The position numbers and the translations under genes are program-made. Shown here one piece after another: positions 6,653 through 16,638 of a stretch of 55,475 bases of DNA. The notes under the pieces were generated by a model. The model did not search any database and was not told where the DNA came from. It was given only the letters and a program-made list of their open reading frames with translations. The stretch covers positions 1-55,475 of the forward strand of contig JALHPU010000028.1 in assembly GCA_022842325.1 (NCBI GenBank), read 5' to 3'. Numbering within the stretch: the first letter of the stretch is position 1; every line of letters starts with the position of its first letter. Origin of the DNA: Sulfuritalea sp. (GTDB taxonomy: Bacteria > Pseudomonadota > Gammaproteobacteria > Burkholderiales > Rhodocyclaceae).

Positions 6653-7840
6653 TTAGATCATTTCCCAGATCGTGGTGATGCCCTGGCCGCCGCCGATGCA
6701 CATCGTGGCGAGGCAGTACTTGCTGCCGACGCGCTTGGCTTCGTAGAGGGCCTTGGTGATGATCACCGCGCCGGACGCTCCGATCGGGTGGCCGATGGCG
6801 ATCGCGCCGCCGTTCGGGTTGGTCTTCTTCGGGTCGAGGCCGAGCACCTTGGCCACGGTCAGCGACTGCGCGGCAAAGGCTTCGTTGGACTCGACGACGC
6901 CGATGTCGGCGATCTTGAGGCCGGCTTTGGCCAGCGCGATGAGGGTCGACGGGATCGGGCCTTCGCCCATGATGTCATTCGGCACGCCGCCGATGCCGTA
7001 GGACACCAGGCGGGCCATCGCCTTGTGTCCGCCGGCGGCGGCCTTGGCCGCATCAGCCAGCACCAGGAAGCCGGCGCCGTCGTTGATGCCGGAAGCATTG
7101 CCGGCGGTGACGGTACCGTTCTTGTCGAAGGCCGGCTTCATCTTGGCCAGCGACTCCATGGTGGTGCCAGCCTTGATGTGCTCGTCGGTGTCGAACACCA
7201 CGTCGCCCTTGCGGGTCTTGAGCGTGATCGGCACGATCTGTTCCTTGAAGTAGCCGGCGGCGACGGCGGCAGCGGCGCGGCGCTGCGATTCGCAGGCGAA
7301 TTCGTCCTGCTGCTCGCGCGTGAAGCCGTGCTTCTTGGCCAGGTTTTCGGCGGTGATGCCCATGTGGCCGGCGCCGAACGGATCGGTCAGCGCGGCGACC
7401 ATGGCATCAATCATCTTGGTGTCGCCCATGCGTGCGCCGGAACGCATCGCCGGCGACAGGTAGGCGCCGCGCGACATGACTTCGACGCCGCCGCCGATGG
7501 CGAAGTCGGCATCGCCGAGCAGGATCGCCTGGGCGGAACTGACGACGGCCTGCTGCGAGGAGCCGCACAGCCGATTCACGGCGAAGGTGACCGATTCCAT
7601 GCTCATGCCGCCCTGGATCGTGGCATTGCGCGCGACATAGGGGTAGCGGGCTTCGGTGGGGATCACGTTACCGACGGTGGCAAAGGTAATGGCCTTGGGA
7701 TCGACGCCGGAACGGGCGATGGCCTCTTTGACCACCAAGCCGCCCAGGTCGGCGGGTTCCATGCCGGACAGCGAACCCATGAAGGTGCCGACCGCGGCAC
7801 GAACGGCACTCAGTACAACGACTTCTCTCTTGTCAGCCAT
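6653..7840 (-). CDS. Acetyl-CoA acetyltransferase / beta-ketothiolase (BktB/PhaA type)
   Basis: The 395-aa protein has all thiolase signatures: the acyl-enzyme Cys at about residue 92 (NRLCGSS), NEAFAAQ, the GHPIGASG histidine near residue 350 and the C-terminal CIGGGQG cysteine. These enzymes condense two acyl-CoA units or cleave 3-ketoacyl-CoA, and serve polyhydroxyalkanoate synthesis or fatty-acid degradation. The sequence resembles the BktB/PhaA group more than the FadA group, but the chain-length preference cannot be read from it. The gene stands alone, with a bidirectional terminator downstream. The start has a Shine-Dalgarno (AAGGAG) eight bases upstream. Confidence 0.92.
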   Translation of the reverse strand: MADKREVVVLSAVRAAVGTFMGSLSGMEPADLGGLVVKEAIARSGVDPKAITFATVGNVIPTEARYPYVARNATIQGGMSMESVTFAVNRLCGSSQQAVVSSAQAILLGDADFAIGGGVEVMSRGAYLSPAMRSGARMGDTKMIDAMVAALTDPFGAGHMGITAENLAKKHGFTREQQDEFACESQRRAAAAVAAGYFKEQIVPITLKTRKGDVVFDTDEHIKAGTTMESLAKMKPAFDKNGTVTAGNASGINDGAGFLVLADAAKAAAGGHKAMARLVSYGIGGVPNDIMGEGPIPSTLIALAKAGLKIADIGVVESNEAFAAQSLTVAKVLGLDPKKTNPNGGAIAIGHPIGASGAVIITKALYEAKRVGSKYCLATMCIGGGQGITTIWEMI

Positions 7841-7917
7841 TACGAAACTCCTTAATTAACGTGAAATGCATCGCCAGGCGCGACTTGTTGGTTCGAGCGC
7901 AGCGAGCCGATTAGTAG

Positions 7918-7935
7918 CCTCCCCGCGAGGGGAGG
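7918..7935. terminator. GC-rich hairpin between the CobD-like and thiolase genes
   Basis: CCTCCCC and GGGGAGG form a 7-bp stem with a GCGA tetraloop. There is no clear T-run, so it may be a weak terminator or simply a structured spacer. The rest of 7841-8011 shows no gene. Confidence 0.35.
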
Positions 7936-8011
7936 ATGGGAGGGGCGGGTCTTCAATTCGCCTTTTTTCATCATCAAGGGTGCCGTGTCGCCACGGCGTG
8001 AAAGTTAGATA

Positions 8012-8947
8012 TCAACTGCCAACCCAGCTGGAAATCCAGACCAGGGCCAGCACGGCCAAACCGAGCACGAGACTGCGCCAAACGAGGCCTATGGTGCTCT
8101 GCATGAAGTCGGGATCGGCGTCCTCCCCCAATCCCAGTTCCGGGCGATCGCTCGCGTCGCCCGTGTCTTGAATTACGTCATGTACCGGCATCCCCAGGCG
8201 TACACCGAGCGCGCCGGCTCCACTGGCCAAAAGTATACCGGAGCCGGCTTCCGGCCACCTTACAGCCTGGGTGCGCCAGCAATGCACGGCATCCTCGAAA
8301 TCGCCGACCACGGCGAAGGCGGCGGCCGTCACCCGCAGCGGCACCCAGTCGATCAATTCGAAAGCCTGCCGGGTGAACTGACCGAATTCGCCGAACTCGA
8401 TTTCGCTGCGCCGGCTCCAGAGTTCGTCGAAGGAATGCGCGAGGCGATAAAACAGGGCACCGGCCGGGCCCAGCACGACGAACCACAACAAGGGGGCAAA
8501 GACATGCCGGTGCGATGCGAGCAGCGCCTGCTCGATCGCCAGGCGCGCGATCTCGCCGCTGTTCAGGCGCTCGCCGCCACGCCCGCGCCATTCGGCCAGC
8601 AGGCGGCGCGCCTCGTCGATCTCGCCCGCGCGCAAGGCGAGGTGGATGCCGGTGAAAAAATGGCTGAACTGGCGAAAACCCATGGTCAGGTAGAGCACGG
8701 CGATGCCCAGCAGAAAACCCAGCACGGGCTGGAACACCATCAGTGCGGCGTAGATGATCGACAGCAGCGCCGCCGGCAGCGCCACGCCGAGTCCCCAGGC
8801 AATCGCGCCATGGCTGCGGCCGCCGTCGTTGAACTTGTCTTCGAGGAAGCCGGCCAGCCGCGCCACGGGTTCGCGCACCACCCGCTGCACCGAGAGCGCA
8901 TGCAGCTGTTCCAATACCAGCGCAATGACGATCGAAATCAGCGTCAT
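8012..8947 (-). CDS. CobD/CbiB-like integral membrane protein
   Basis: The 311-aa membrane protein begins MTLISIVIALVLEQ and has a helix pair near residues 50-95, a central helix near 165-185 (LLWFVVLGPAGALFYRLA) and a C-terminal helix (LVLGLAVLALVWISSW). It matches the CobD/CbiB-like family common in betaproteobacteria. True CbiB/CobD attaches aminopropanol to adenosylcobyric acid in cobalamin synthesis, but no cobalamin gene is nearby, so that role is not supported by context. A Nudix gene lies upstream in the same direction, 112 bases away. Confidence 0.75.
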   Translation of the reverse strand: MTLISIVIALVLEQLHALSVQRVVREPVARLAGFLEDKFNDGGRSHGAIAWGLGVALPAALLSIIYAALMVFQPVLGFLLGIAVLYLTMGFRQFSHFFTGIHLALRAGEIDEARRLLAEWRGRGGERLNSGEIARLAIEQALLASHRHVFAPLLWFVVLGPAGALFYRLAHSFDELWSRRSEIEFGEFGQFTRQAFELIDWVPLRVTAAAFAVVGDFEDAVHCWRTQAVRWPEAGSGILLASGAGALGVRLGMPVHDVIQDTGDASDRPELGLGEDADPDFMQSTIGLVWRSLVLGLAVLALVWISSWVGS

Positions 8948-8966
8948 GTGACTACCCTCCCCCCAG

Positions 8967-8987
8967 CCCCCTGCCCAAGGCAGGGGG
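8967..8987. repeat. GC-rich perfect hairpin between nudL and the CobD-like gene
   Basis: CCCCCTGCC and GGCAGGGGG form a 9-bp stem with a CAA loop. There is no T-run. It lies 20 bases before the CobD-like start and could attenuate or stabilise the transcript. Confidence 0.4.
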
Positions 8988-9059
8988 TGACGGTGGTTCG
9001 CCGCTGCGCGGCTCCGATCATTTGCAGCGCGCCACTTGGGACGGCCCGGCGTGGCGCGC

Positions 9060-9686
9060 TCATGTCTCGCCGTAGAGGAAGCGCTGCAGCGTCACCAGCA
9101 TGCCGGCGGTTGCGCCCCAGATGAAATAGCCCTGCCAGGGCATGGCCCAGTATTCGTGCCGGACGCCGCGCACTTCTATGCTCTGGCGCTGGTGGTTGGC
9201 ACGATCGAGCAGGAATTCGAGCGGCGGCTCGAAGACTTCCGCGACCTCGAAATCGTCGAGCTTGAGGTTCAGCGGCGGCGTCACCAGACCCACCACCGGC
9301 GTGATGACGAAACCGGTGCCGGTACGGTATTCCGGCAGGCGGCCGAGAATCTCGACCTGGCAGGCGGCAATGCCGACCTCCTCTTCCGCCTCGCGCAGGG
9401 CGGTCGCCTCGGGCGAAGCGTCGCCCGGCTCACAGCGTCCGCCGGGAAAGCTGACCTGGCCGGCATGGTCGCGCAGATGCGCGGTACGCTGGGTCAGCAG
9501 CATGGTGGGGCCGGTTTCGCGGGCGATCACGGGGACCAGCACGGCAGCGGCGATCGGGTCTTTTTCAGCGGCGATCCAGGATTCATATATCGGAGACGCG
9601 ACAAGGCCTTCGTTGAATCGACGACGCATCAGGGAGAGCAGGCCTCCGCTAGAATTCGGGTCTGCGTTAACAAAAGACTCCAGCAT
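9060..9686 (-). CDS. nudL: CoA pyrophosphatase, Nudix family
   Basis: The 208-aa protein carries the Nudix box GGRCEPGDASPEATALREAE followed by EEVGI, preceded by LLTQRTAHLRDHAGQVSFPG, the signature of the CoA-pyrophosphatase (UPF0035) group. It cleaves CoA and its derivatives to 4'-phosphopantetheine and adenosine 3',5'-bisphosphate using Mg2+ held by the EExxE glutamates. The longest frame starts at 9686, where its ATG overlaps the ATG of the divergent amidotransferase gene (shared CATG). An ATG at 9629 (MRRRFNEGL) gives a length closer to relatives and is perhaps the real start. Confidence 0.9.
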   Translation of the reverse strand: MLESFVNADPNSSGGLLSLMRRRFNEGLVASPIYESWIAAEKDPIAAAVLVPVIARETGPTMLLTQRTAHLRDHAGQVSFPGGRCEPGDASPEATALREAEEEVGIAACQVEILGRLPEYRTGTGFVITPVVGLVTPPLNLKLDDFEVAEVFEPPLEFLLDRANHQRQSIEVRGVRHEYWAMPWQGYFIWGATAGMLVTLQRFLYGET

Positions 9687-10383
9687 GAAACCGATCGCAA
9701 TTTTCCGTCATAGCCCCGGCGAGGGGCCGGGCTATTTTGCCACATTCCTCGACCGTCAGTCCCTGCCCTGGACGCTGTTCAAGATCGATGCCGGCGTAGC
9801 ACCGCCGCCGACTCCCGAGGAATTTTCCGGGCTGTGCTTCATGGGCGGTCCGATGAGCGTCAATGACCAGCTGCCGTGGATTGCGCCGACGCTGGAACTG
9901 ATCCGCGCGGCCGACGCGCGCGGCATCCCGGTCATCGGCCACTGCCTCGGCGGACAGCTGATGGCCAGGGCCTTCGGCGGCACGGTGGGGCGCAACCCGG
10001 TCAAGGAGATCGGCTGGGGCCGGGTCACGGCAACGCAGGCGGCGCAGGACTGGCTGGGCGACACGACTGGCTTCGAGGCTTTCCACTGGCACGGCGAGAC
10101 CTTCAGCCTGCCGCCCGGCGCCACCCGCCTGCTGCAGAGTACCCACTGCGCCAATCAGGCCTTTGTCCGCGGGCCGCACCTGGGCATGCAATGCCATGTC
10201 GAGATGACCGAAACGATGATCCGCAGCTGGTGCCAGCAGTGGGCCGCCGAAAACGTGCCGGCCTCGGCCTCGGTGCAGACGCCGGAACAGATGGAAGAGA
10301 ACATGGAAGCGCGCATCGCGGCGATGCGCGCGGTGGCGGACCGGCTTTACACGCGCTGGATCGGCGGTTTGAGAAAGGATTGA
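9685..10383 (+). CDS. Class I glutamine amidotransferase domain protein
   Basis: The 232-aa protein has a class I glutamine amidotransferase fold. The nucleophile elbow GHCLGGQLMA holds the catalytic Cys, and CHVEMTE holds a His-x-Glu pair in the position of the catalytic His/Glu. It resembles stand-alone GMP-synthase-like amidotransferases whose acceptor substrate is unknown. I placed the start at the ATG at 9685, where similarity begins; an open frame extends far upstream through the antisense of nudL and is not used. The gene ends one base before a copy of the dispersed repeat, and yajQ converges from the other side. Confidence 0.88.
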   Translation: MKPIAIFRHSPGEGPGYFATFLDRQSLPWTLFKIDAGVAPPPTPEEFSGLCFMGGPMSVNDQLPWIAPTLELIRAADARGIPVIGHCLGGQLMARAFGGTVGRNPVKEIGWGRVTATQAAQDWLGDTTGFEAFHWHGETFSLPPGATRLLQSTHCANQAFVRGPHLGMQCHVEMTETMIRSWCQQWAAENVPASASVQTPEQMEENMEARIAAMRAVADRLYTRWIGGLRKD

Positions 10384-10384
10384 A

Positions 10385-10406
10385 AGTCGGCGCCGGCGGT
10401 ACGGCG
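10385..10406 (+). repeat. Dispersed 22-bp repeat, copy 5
   Basis: It matches 20 of 22 consensus bases and overlaps the stop region of the amidotransferase gene. Here the repeat forms the left half and loop of a perfect hairpin. Confidence 0.6.
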
Positions 10407-10411
10407 CCGAC
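10386..10411. terminator. Hairpin between convergent amidotransferase and yajQ genes
   Basis: GTCGGCGCC and GGCGCCGAC form a perfect 9-bp stem with an 8-nt loop, between two convergent stop codons. It lacks a T-run, so any termination would need Rho or other factors. Confidence 0.5.
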
Positions 10412-10416
10412 TGAGC

Positions 10417-10911
10417 TCAATCCCTGAAGTTGCCGTACTGCAGGGGAAAGTCTGTAATCGACTTCTTCACCAGCGCGATGGTTTCCTGCAGCAGATCGCG
10501 CTTGGCGCCGGTGACGCGCACGGCGTCGCCCTGGATGCTGGCCTGGACCTTGATCTTGCTGTCCTTGATCATCTTGACGATCTGCTTGGCCAGTTCCTGC
10601 TCGATGCCGACCTTGATGGTCAGCACCTGCTTCGACTTGTTGCCGCCGACCGACTGCACCGGACCGTGATCGAGGCGCTTGGTACTTTCGCGTTCCTTCT
10701 TTTCCATCTCGGGGAACAGGATGTCCTTGATCTGGCTGAGCTGGAATTCGGAATCGCCGTGCAGGGTGATGAGCTTGTCCTTCTCGTTCAGCTCGACGCG
10801 CGCCGAGGTGCCCTTGAAGTCATAGCGGTTGCCGATGTGGCGCCCGGCCACGTCCACGGCGTTCTTCAGTGCCACCAGGTCGGCTTCGGAAGTGATGTCG
10901 AATGAAGGCAT
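10417..10911 (-). CDS. yajQ: YajQ-family nucleotide-binding protein
   Basis: The 164-aa protein matches YajQ along its length: MPSFDITSEADLVALKNAVD, NRYDFKGT, then GDSEFQLSQI, SVGGNKSKQVLTIKVGIEQE and AVRVTGAKRDLLQ. The family has two ferredoxin-like domains. It is described as binding nucleic acid or nucleotides, and in Xanthomonas and Pseudomonas as a cyclic di-GMP effector. Length is normal. It is the last gene of a minus-strand run that begins with argD; ppnP lies 15 bases upstream. Confidence 0.93.
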   Translation of the reverse strand: MPSFDITSEADLVALKNAVDVAGRHIGNRYDFKGTSARVELNEKDKLITLHGDSEFQLSQIKDILFPEMEKKERESTKRLDHGPVQSVGGNKSKQVLTIKVGIEQELAKQIVKMIKDSKIKVQASIQGDAVRVTGAKRDLLQETIALVKKSITDFPLQYGNFRD

Positions 10912-10926
10912 GGCGCGCTCCCCGGA

Positions 10927-11238
10927 TCAGGCGAAATGACAGACGTAGTGATAGGGCTCGCCGCTGACTTCGATCTCGAAGCTGGAGTTGCCCGGGACCT
11001 GGAAGCTCTGGCCGGCGCCGCTGGTCTTCCAGTCCTCGCCCTTGAGGCGATAGCGGCAGGCGCCGGCGACACATTCCATGATTTCGGCGACGCCGGTATT
11101 GAAGGTCAGCGTCGCCGGCAGGATCACGCCGACGCTCTTCTTGGTGCCGTCGGCGAGTTGCACCGTATGGCTGACGCACTTGCCGTCGAAGTACACGTTG
11201 GCCTTCTTGAACACTGCGACATTATCGAATTGCGACAT
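10927..11238 (-). CDS. ppnP: Pyrimidine/purine nucleoside phosphorylase (DUF1255)
   Basis: The 103-aa protein is a single-domain cupin of the PpnP family: [33 protein letters not shown], then [14 protein letters not shown] and [13 protein letters not shown]. PpnP cleaves nucleosides with phosphate to give the base and ribose-1-phosphate. The ATG at 11238 lies one base from the stop of the DUF2788 gene, so the two are tightly coupled. Confidence 0.9.
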   Translation of the reverse strand: MSQFDNVAVFKKANVYFDGKCVSHTVQLADGTKKSVGVILPATLTFNTGVAEIMECVAGACRYRLKGEDWKTSGAGQSFQVPGNSSFEIEVSGEPYHYVCHFA

Positions 11239-11239
11239 A

Positions 11240-11449
11240 TCAGATACCCCACATTTTCTGGATGATGAACTTGGCGACGAAACCGAGCATGCCGAACGCC
11301 AGGACGAAGAACAGGATGAAGGTGCCAAGCTTGCCCGCCTTGGACTTCCACGCCAGTTCGCCGATGATGAACAGCATGTAAAGCATGAAGGCGCCGAGGC
11401 CAAAGGTCATGCCGAACTCTGCCAGTTGCTCCTCGGAAATGCCGAACAT
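11240..11449 (-). CDS. DUF2788 small membrane protein
   Basis: The 69-aa protein has two membrane segments (about residues 13-30 and 42-62), separated by the basic turn WKSKAGK. It matches the DUF2788 family, found mainly in beta- and gammaproteobacteria, with no known function. It sits between argG (30 bases upstream) and ppnP (one base apart) in the same direction. Confidence 0.8.
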   Translation of the reverse strand: MFGISEEQLAEFGMTFGLGAFMLYMLFIIGELAWKSKAGKLGTFILFFVLAFGMLGFVAKFIIQKMWGI

Positions 11450-11479
11450 CGGCGCCTGCCCTCCGCCTGCTTTTCGCGA

Positions 11480-12748
<1,269 letters not shown>

Positions 12749-12758
12749 CGATCTTTCC

Positions 12759-13682
12759 TTAGTCGTTCACCCTGCCCAGGAGCAGGAATTCCATCAAAGC
12801 CTTCTGCACGTGGAGGCGATTCTCCGCCTCGTCCCAAACCACGCTTTGCGTGCCGTCGATCACTTCGGCCGCCACTTCCTCACCGCGATGCGCCGGCAGG
12901 CAGTGCATGAAGACGGCATCCGGCTTGGCCGCGCGCATCATCTCGGCGTCGACCTGCCAGTCGGCAAAATCGCGCAGTCGCTCTTCGTTCTCGGCCTCGA
13001 AACCCATCGAGGTCCATACGTCGGTGGTCACCAGATCGGCATTGCGCGCCGCATCCATCGGATCGGCGAACTGCTCGAAATGGTCCGTGCCGTAGAGACC
13101 GGCGCGCTCCGCCTCCACCTCGTAGCCGGGCGGCGTCGACACGTGCACATTGAAGTCGAATATTTCGGCCGCCTGCAGCCAGGTGTTGCAGACATTGTTC
13201 GAGTCGCCGATCCAGGCCACGGTCTTGCCCTGGATCGGGCCGCGATGCTCGATGAAGGTGAAGATGTCGGCCAGGATCTGGCAGGGGTGGTATTCGTTGG
13301 TCAGGCCGTTGATCACCGGCACCCGCGAATGGCTGGCGAAGCGCTCGATGATTTCCTGCTCGAAGGTGCGGATCATGACGATGTCGCTCATGCGCGAAAT
13401 CACCTGCGCCGCATCTTCCACAGGTTCGCCGCGACCCAGTTGCGAATCGCGCGTGTTCAGGTAGATCGCCGAACCGCCGAGCTGGTGCATGCCGGCTTCG
13501 AAGGAAAGCCGGGTGCGGGTGCTGGCCTTCTCGAAGATCATCACCAGCGTGCGGTCCTGCAACGGCCAGTAGCGCTGGTAAGTCTTGAAGCGGGTCTTGA
13601 TGATGCGCGTACGCGCGAACAGGTAATCCAGTTCATCGCGCACAAGGTCCTTCAGCTGCAGAAAATGCCGCGGCGTCGCCAT
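12759..13682 (-). CDS. argF: Ornithine carbamoyltransferase
   Basis: The 307-aa enzyme transfers the carbamoyl group of carbamoyl phosphate to ornithine, forming citrulline. The carbamoyl-phosphate loop ([13 protein letters not shown]), the [12 protein letters not shown] region and the ornithine-binding [10 protein letters not shown] motif are all present. Length is typical. The gene starts two bases after the stop of argD and ends ten bases before argG, so all three are probably one transcript. Confidence 0.97.
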   Translation of the reverse strand: MATPRHFLQLKDLVRDELDYLFARTRIIKTRFKTYQRYWPLQDRTLVMIFEKASTRTRLSFEAGMHQLGGSAIYLNTRDSQLGRGEPVEDAAQVISRMSDIVMIRTFEQEIIERFASHSRVPVINGLTNEYHPCQILADIFTFIEHRGPIQGKTVAWIGDSNNVCNTWLQAAEIFDFNVHVSTPPGYEVEAERAGLYGTDHFEQFADPMDAARNADLVTTDVWTSMGFEAENEERLRDFADWQVDAEMMRAAKPDAVFMHCLPAHRGEEVAAEVIDGTQSVVWDEAENRLHVQKALMEFLLLGRVND

Positions 13683-13684
13683 GA

Positions 13685-14857
13685 TCAGGCCCCGAGAAAC
13701 TCTTTGATCAGGGGCACCAGCGCGGCGACCAGTTCCGCACCCTCGGCATCGCTCATGACCAGCGCCGGCAGCAGGCGCACCACCCTGTCGGCGGTGACGT
13801 TGATCAGCAGGCCGGCTTCCAGCCCGCGCTTGACCAGGTCACCGCAGGGACGATCGAGTTCGATGCCTATCATCAGGCCATCGCCGCGCACTTCGACGAA
13901 TCCGGCGATGCCGGACAGGCCGCTCTGCAAACCGCTGCGAATCGCCTCACCCAGCTTTTCCGCGTGCAACATGAGGCCGTCGGACTCGATCACGTCCAGG
14001 GTGGTCAGGGCGGCGACGCAAGCCAGCGGATTGCCGCCGAAGGTGGAACCATGGTTGCCGGGCTTGAACACCCCGGCAGCGCGTCCCGCGGCCAGGCAGG
14101 CGCCGATCGGCACGCCCGAGCCAAGGCCTTTCGCCAGGGTCATCACATCCGGGACGATGCCGGCATGCTGATGGGCGAACCAGGCGCCGGTGCGAGCGAT
14201 GCCGCACTGCACCTCGTCGACCATGAACAGCCAGCTCTTCTGGTCGCAAATCGCCCGCAGCGAACGCATGAAATCCCTGTGCGCCAGGTTGATGCCGCCT
14301 TCACCCTGGATCGGCTCGAACAGCACGGCCACCACATTCGGATTGCGCGCGGCGAGTTGCTCGATCGCCGCCAGGTCGTCGAAGGGCACGCGTACGAAAC
14401 CGGACACCAGCGGCTCGAAGCCCGCCTGCACCTTGCGATTGCCTGTGGCCGAGAGCGTCGCCAGGGTACGTCCGTGGAAGGCCTGTTCCATGACAATGAT
14501 GGCGGGCTGTTCGATGCCTTGCTGGTGGCCGTACATGCGCGCCAGCTTGATGGCGGCTTCGTTCGCCTCGCAGCCTGAATTGCAGAAGAACACCTCGTCC
14601 ATGGCCGCCAGAGCCGCCAGACGATCCGAAGCGGCCTCGGCCTCACGGACGCGATACAGGTTGGAAACATGAATCAGCTGCCCGATCTGGGCGCCGAGCG
14701 CCTTGACCAGGCGCGGATGATTGTGGCCAAGCGTGTTGACGGCGATTCCGGCCAGGGCATCGAGGTAGGATTTGCCCTGTTCGTCGAACAGCCGGCAACC
14801 CTGACCGTGCGTAAAGGCGACCGGTAGCCGCCCGTAGGTATTCATTAAATGCGGCAT
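13685..14857 (-). CDS. argD: Acetylornithine aminotransferase
   Basis: The 390-aa PLP enzyme converts N-acetylglutamate semialdehyde to N-acetylornithine. Visible motifs are GIAVNTLGHNHPRLV, NSGCEANEAAIKLAR (cofactor phosphate binding), FMVDEVQCGIARTG and the PLP lysine in TLAKGLGSGVPIG. It is the first gene of the argD-argF-argG run. Its start is divergent from the ParA-type gene, with 135 bases between the two chosen starts. No ARG-box-like operator was recognised with confidence. Confidence 0.95.
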   Translation of the reverse strand: MPHLMNTYGRLPVAFTHGQGCRLFDEQGKSYLDALAGIAVNTLGHNHPRLVKALGAQIGQLIHVSNLYRVREAEAASDRLAALAAMDEVFFCNSGCEANEAAIKLARMYGHQQGIEQPAIIVMEQAFHGRTLATLSATGNRKVQAGFEPLVSGFVRVPFDDLAAIEQLAARNPNVVAVLFEPIQGEGGINLAHRDFMRSLRAICDQKSWLFMVDEVQCGIARTGAWFAHQHAGIVPDVMTLAKGLGSGVPIGACLAAGRAAGVFKPGNHGSTFGGNPLACVAALTTLDVIESDGLMLHAEKLGEAIRSGLQSGLSGIAGFVEVRGDGLMIGIELDRPCGDLVKRGLEAGLLINVTADRVVRLLPALVMSDAEGAELVAALVPLIKEFLGA

Positions 14858-14992
14858 GAAAGCGCTCCGCGAAACTCCACGCAGAAAAACATACGGCGGC
14901 CGAAGAGCAACGCGGCCGCCGTGCTTAGAAACGCCTCTATACTAAGTGAAAAAGATGCCCCTGTACAGAGCGTGGACACGGAGGAACCGGCG

Positions 14993-15754
14993 TTGAGGAT
15001 GGCGGTTTTCAATCAGAAGGGCGGAGTCGGCAAGACCACCACGGCGCTCAATCTTGCCGCCGCGTTGGCATCCAATAATGCGCCGACGCTGATGGTCGAT
15101 CTCGACCCTCAGGCACATCTGACCGCGATCCACGGCAAGGCCCTGGGCGAATCGCATCACAGCGTGTTCGCGCTCTATCAGGACAACCGCCTGCTCGAAG
15201 AACTGGCGCTGGTCTGGGAGGGCGTGGGCCGCCTGATCCCCGCCCATGCGGAACTGATCAAGGTCGACTCGATATTCGGCAAGGGACCGGCGATTCTCAA
15301 TCGGCTCAACATCGGCTTGCAGACCCTCGAGGCCGCCGGCGGTGAAGGCAGCGTGATCATCGACTGCTGCCCGTTCCTTGGCGTGCTGTCGCTCAATGCG
15401 ATTTTTGCGTCGGACCGGATCCTGGTTCCCGTCTCTTCGGACTACCTGTCCCTGCGTGGCGCCCTGCAGATCGAGCACACGCTGAAAGCCCTCGAGCCGG
15501 TTCTGAAACGGCGCATCGAGCGCCGCTACCTGCTGACGCGGTTCGACCGCAGACGGAAGATGAGCTTCGAGGTCCAGACGCGCTTGCGCGAGCAGTTCGG
15601 CGCCGAACTGTGCGAAACCGTCATCTCGGAAACTGTGGCCGTTGCGGAAGCCCCGGCGCTGAGCCTCGACATCTTCCGCCACAACCCGACGAGCCGTGGC
15701 GCGATCGACTATATGGAACTGATGGAGGAACTGCGCGCCGCGCGGTTTCTCTGA
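14993..15754 (+). CDS. Orphan ParA-family ATPase
   Basis: The 253-aa protein has the deviant Walker A motif NQKGGVGKTTTALNLAAAL at its N-terminus and Walker B-like DLDPQAH and IIDCCP. This is the ParA/MinD/Soj architecture: ATP-dependent dimerisation used to position cargo such as DNA, protein clusters or flagella. I chose the TTG at 14993 (GGAGGA eight bases upstream; MRMAVFNQKGG fits relatives); an ATG at 14999 is an alternative. There is no parB neighbour, so a chromosome or plasmid partition role is not supported. The DNA-binding helix-turn-helix of larger ParA proteins is absent. Confidence 0.85.
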   Translation: MRMAVFNQKGGVGKTTTALNLAAALASNNAPTLMVDLDPQAHLTAIHGKALGESHHSVFALYQDNRLLEELALVWEGVGRLIPAHAELIKVDSIFGKGPAILNRLNIGLQTLEAAGGEGSVIIDCCPFLGVLSLNAIFASDRILVPVSSDYLSLRGALQIEHTLKALEPVLKRRIERRYLLTRFDRRRKMSFEVQTRLREQFGAELCETVISETVAVAEAPALSLDIFRHNPTSRGAIDYMELMEELRAARFL

Positions 15755-15796
15755 CGGTGCCGGGTAGCGCAGCCCCGCTGAGAGCCTGGGGCAGGC

Positions 15797-16018
15797 TCAG
15801 CGAACGATGAGGTTGGCGACTTCCTCGAAGCTGGCGACCGGGACGCGAACTGTGCCGTGGTGGCAAACACATTCGATGATCTGGCAGCCATGATAGACCT
15901 GCCGCAGCTTGCGCTGCGCCTCGAACTCGTCGCGGCCATGGATCATCAAATTATCGACCACCACCCCGAGACGCGTACGAATCCGGAATGCATATTTTTT
16001 GAACTGATGGGATTGCAT
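15797..16018 (-). CDS. Small conserved-looking protein (73 aa)
   Basis: The protein reads MQSHQFKKYAFRIRTRLGVV, then an acidic/basic helix (RDEFEAQRKLRQVYHGC) and an ECVCHHG motif with two Cys and two His close together. A final stretch is VPVASFEEVANLIVR. The cysteine/histidine cluster could bind a metal, but one such cluster alone is weak evidence. No family is recognised. It converges with the ParA-type gene, 42 bases apart. The ATG is preceded by GAAGTGAAAGGGG, an acceptable ribosome-binding site. Confidence 0.6.
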   Translation of the reverse strand: MQSHQFKKYAFRIRTRLGVVVDNLMIHGRDEFEAQRKLRQVYHGCQIIECVCHHGTVRVPVASFEEVANLIVR

Positions 16019-16214
16019 AAAACCCCTTTCACTTCAAGGAAGTCTGGTCATTATATGCAGTGATTTCCGCAAACTCAACCTATTTCTCTAATCTAGAAGA
16101 ACATTTCGGCAAGGACTATGCCGTTGGTTGCTGCGGCCGAGTGCTGGAAGCACCGAGGGCGAAGTTGAAGCACAGACCGAGTCCAACTGCGACACGTGCG
16201 GAGCGAAAACCAAA

Positions 16215-16248
16215 ACAAAAAAGGCCGCCCCCGACAGGGAGGCAGCCT
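16215..16248 (-). terminator. Rho-independent terminator of rpsT
   Basis: On the minus strand, AGGCTGCC and GGCGGCCT form an 8-bp stem (one G-U pair) with an 11-nt loop, followed by TTTTTT. It starts 30 bases after the rpsT stop. Confidence 0.75.
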
Positions 16249-16277
16249 CTTCTTGCGACGCTTGCAGCGGTGTGGGC

Positions 16278-16538
16278 TTAGAGCGCCTTGATCGCAGCCG
16301 AGAGACGGCTCTTCTGACGCGCGGCGAGGTTCTTGTGCACGATGTTCTTGTCGGCGATCGAGTCGATTACGCACTGCGATTCCTTGAACACCGCCTGTGC
16401 CGCCGTCTTGTCGCCAGCGTCAATTGCCTTGCGTACCTTCTTGATTGCAGTGCGCAAACTGGAGCGCAGGCTCATATTGTGAGCGCGCTGCTGGGTAGCT
16501 TGACGGGCGCGTTTGCGGGCTTGGACGGAATTGGCCAT
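16278..16538 (-). CDS. rpsT: 30S ribosomal protein S20
   Basis: The 86-aa basic protein is typical S20: [20 protein letters not shown], then [18 protein letters not shown] and a C-terminal [11 protein letters not shown]. It binds 16S rRNA early in 30S assembly. The gene is monocistronic, with a strong promoter upstream and a terminator just downstream. It is divergent from murJ, an arrangement common in proteobacteria. Confidence 0.97.
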   Translation of the reverse strand: MANSVQARKRARQATQQRAHNMSLRSSLRTAIKKVRKAIDAGDKTAAQAVFKESQCVIDSIADKNIVHKNLAARQKSRLSAAIKAL

Positions 16539-16571
16539 ATCGATATCCGGTATAACTTGGGAAAGCGCGAG

Positions 16572-16600
16572 ATTATAAGGGGGTCTTCGACCCTTTGCAA
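16572..16600 (-). promoter_or_regulatory. Sigma-70 promoter of rpsT
   Basis: On the minus strand the -35 TTGCAA (16595-16600) and a perfect -10 TATAAT (16572-16577) are 17 bp apart. A GC-rich discriminator (CTCGCGC) follows, as expected for stringently controlled ribosomal genes. Confidence 0.8.
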
Positions 16601-16638
16601 GCGGCTTCTGTCAGCACCATCCCGGATACCATAGCTGC

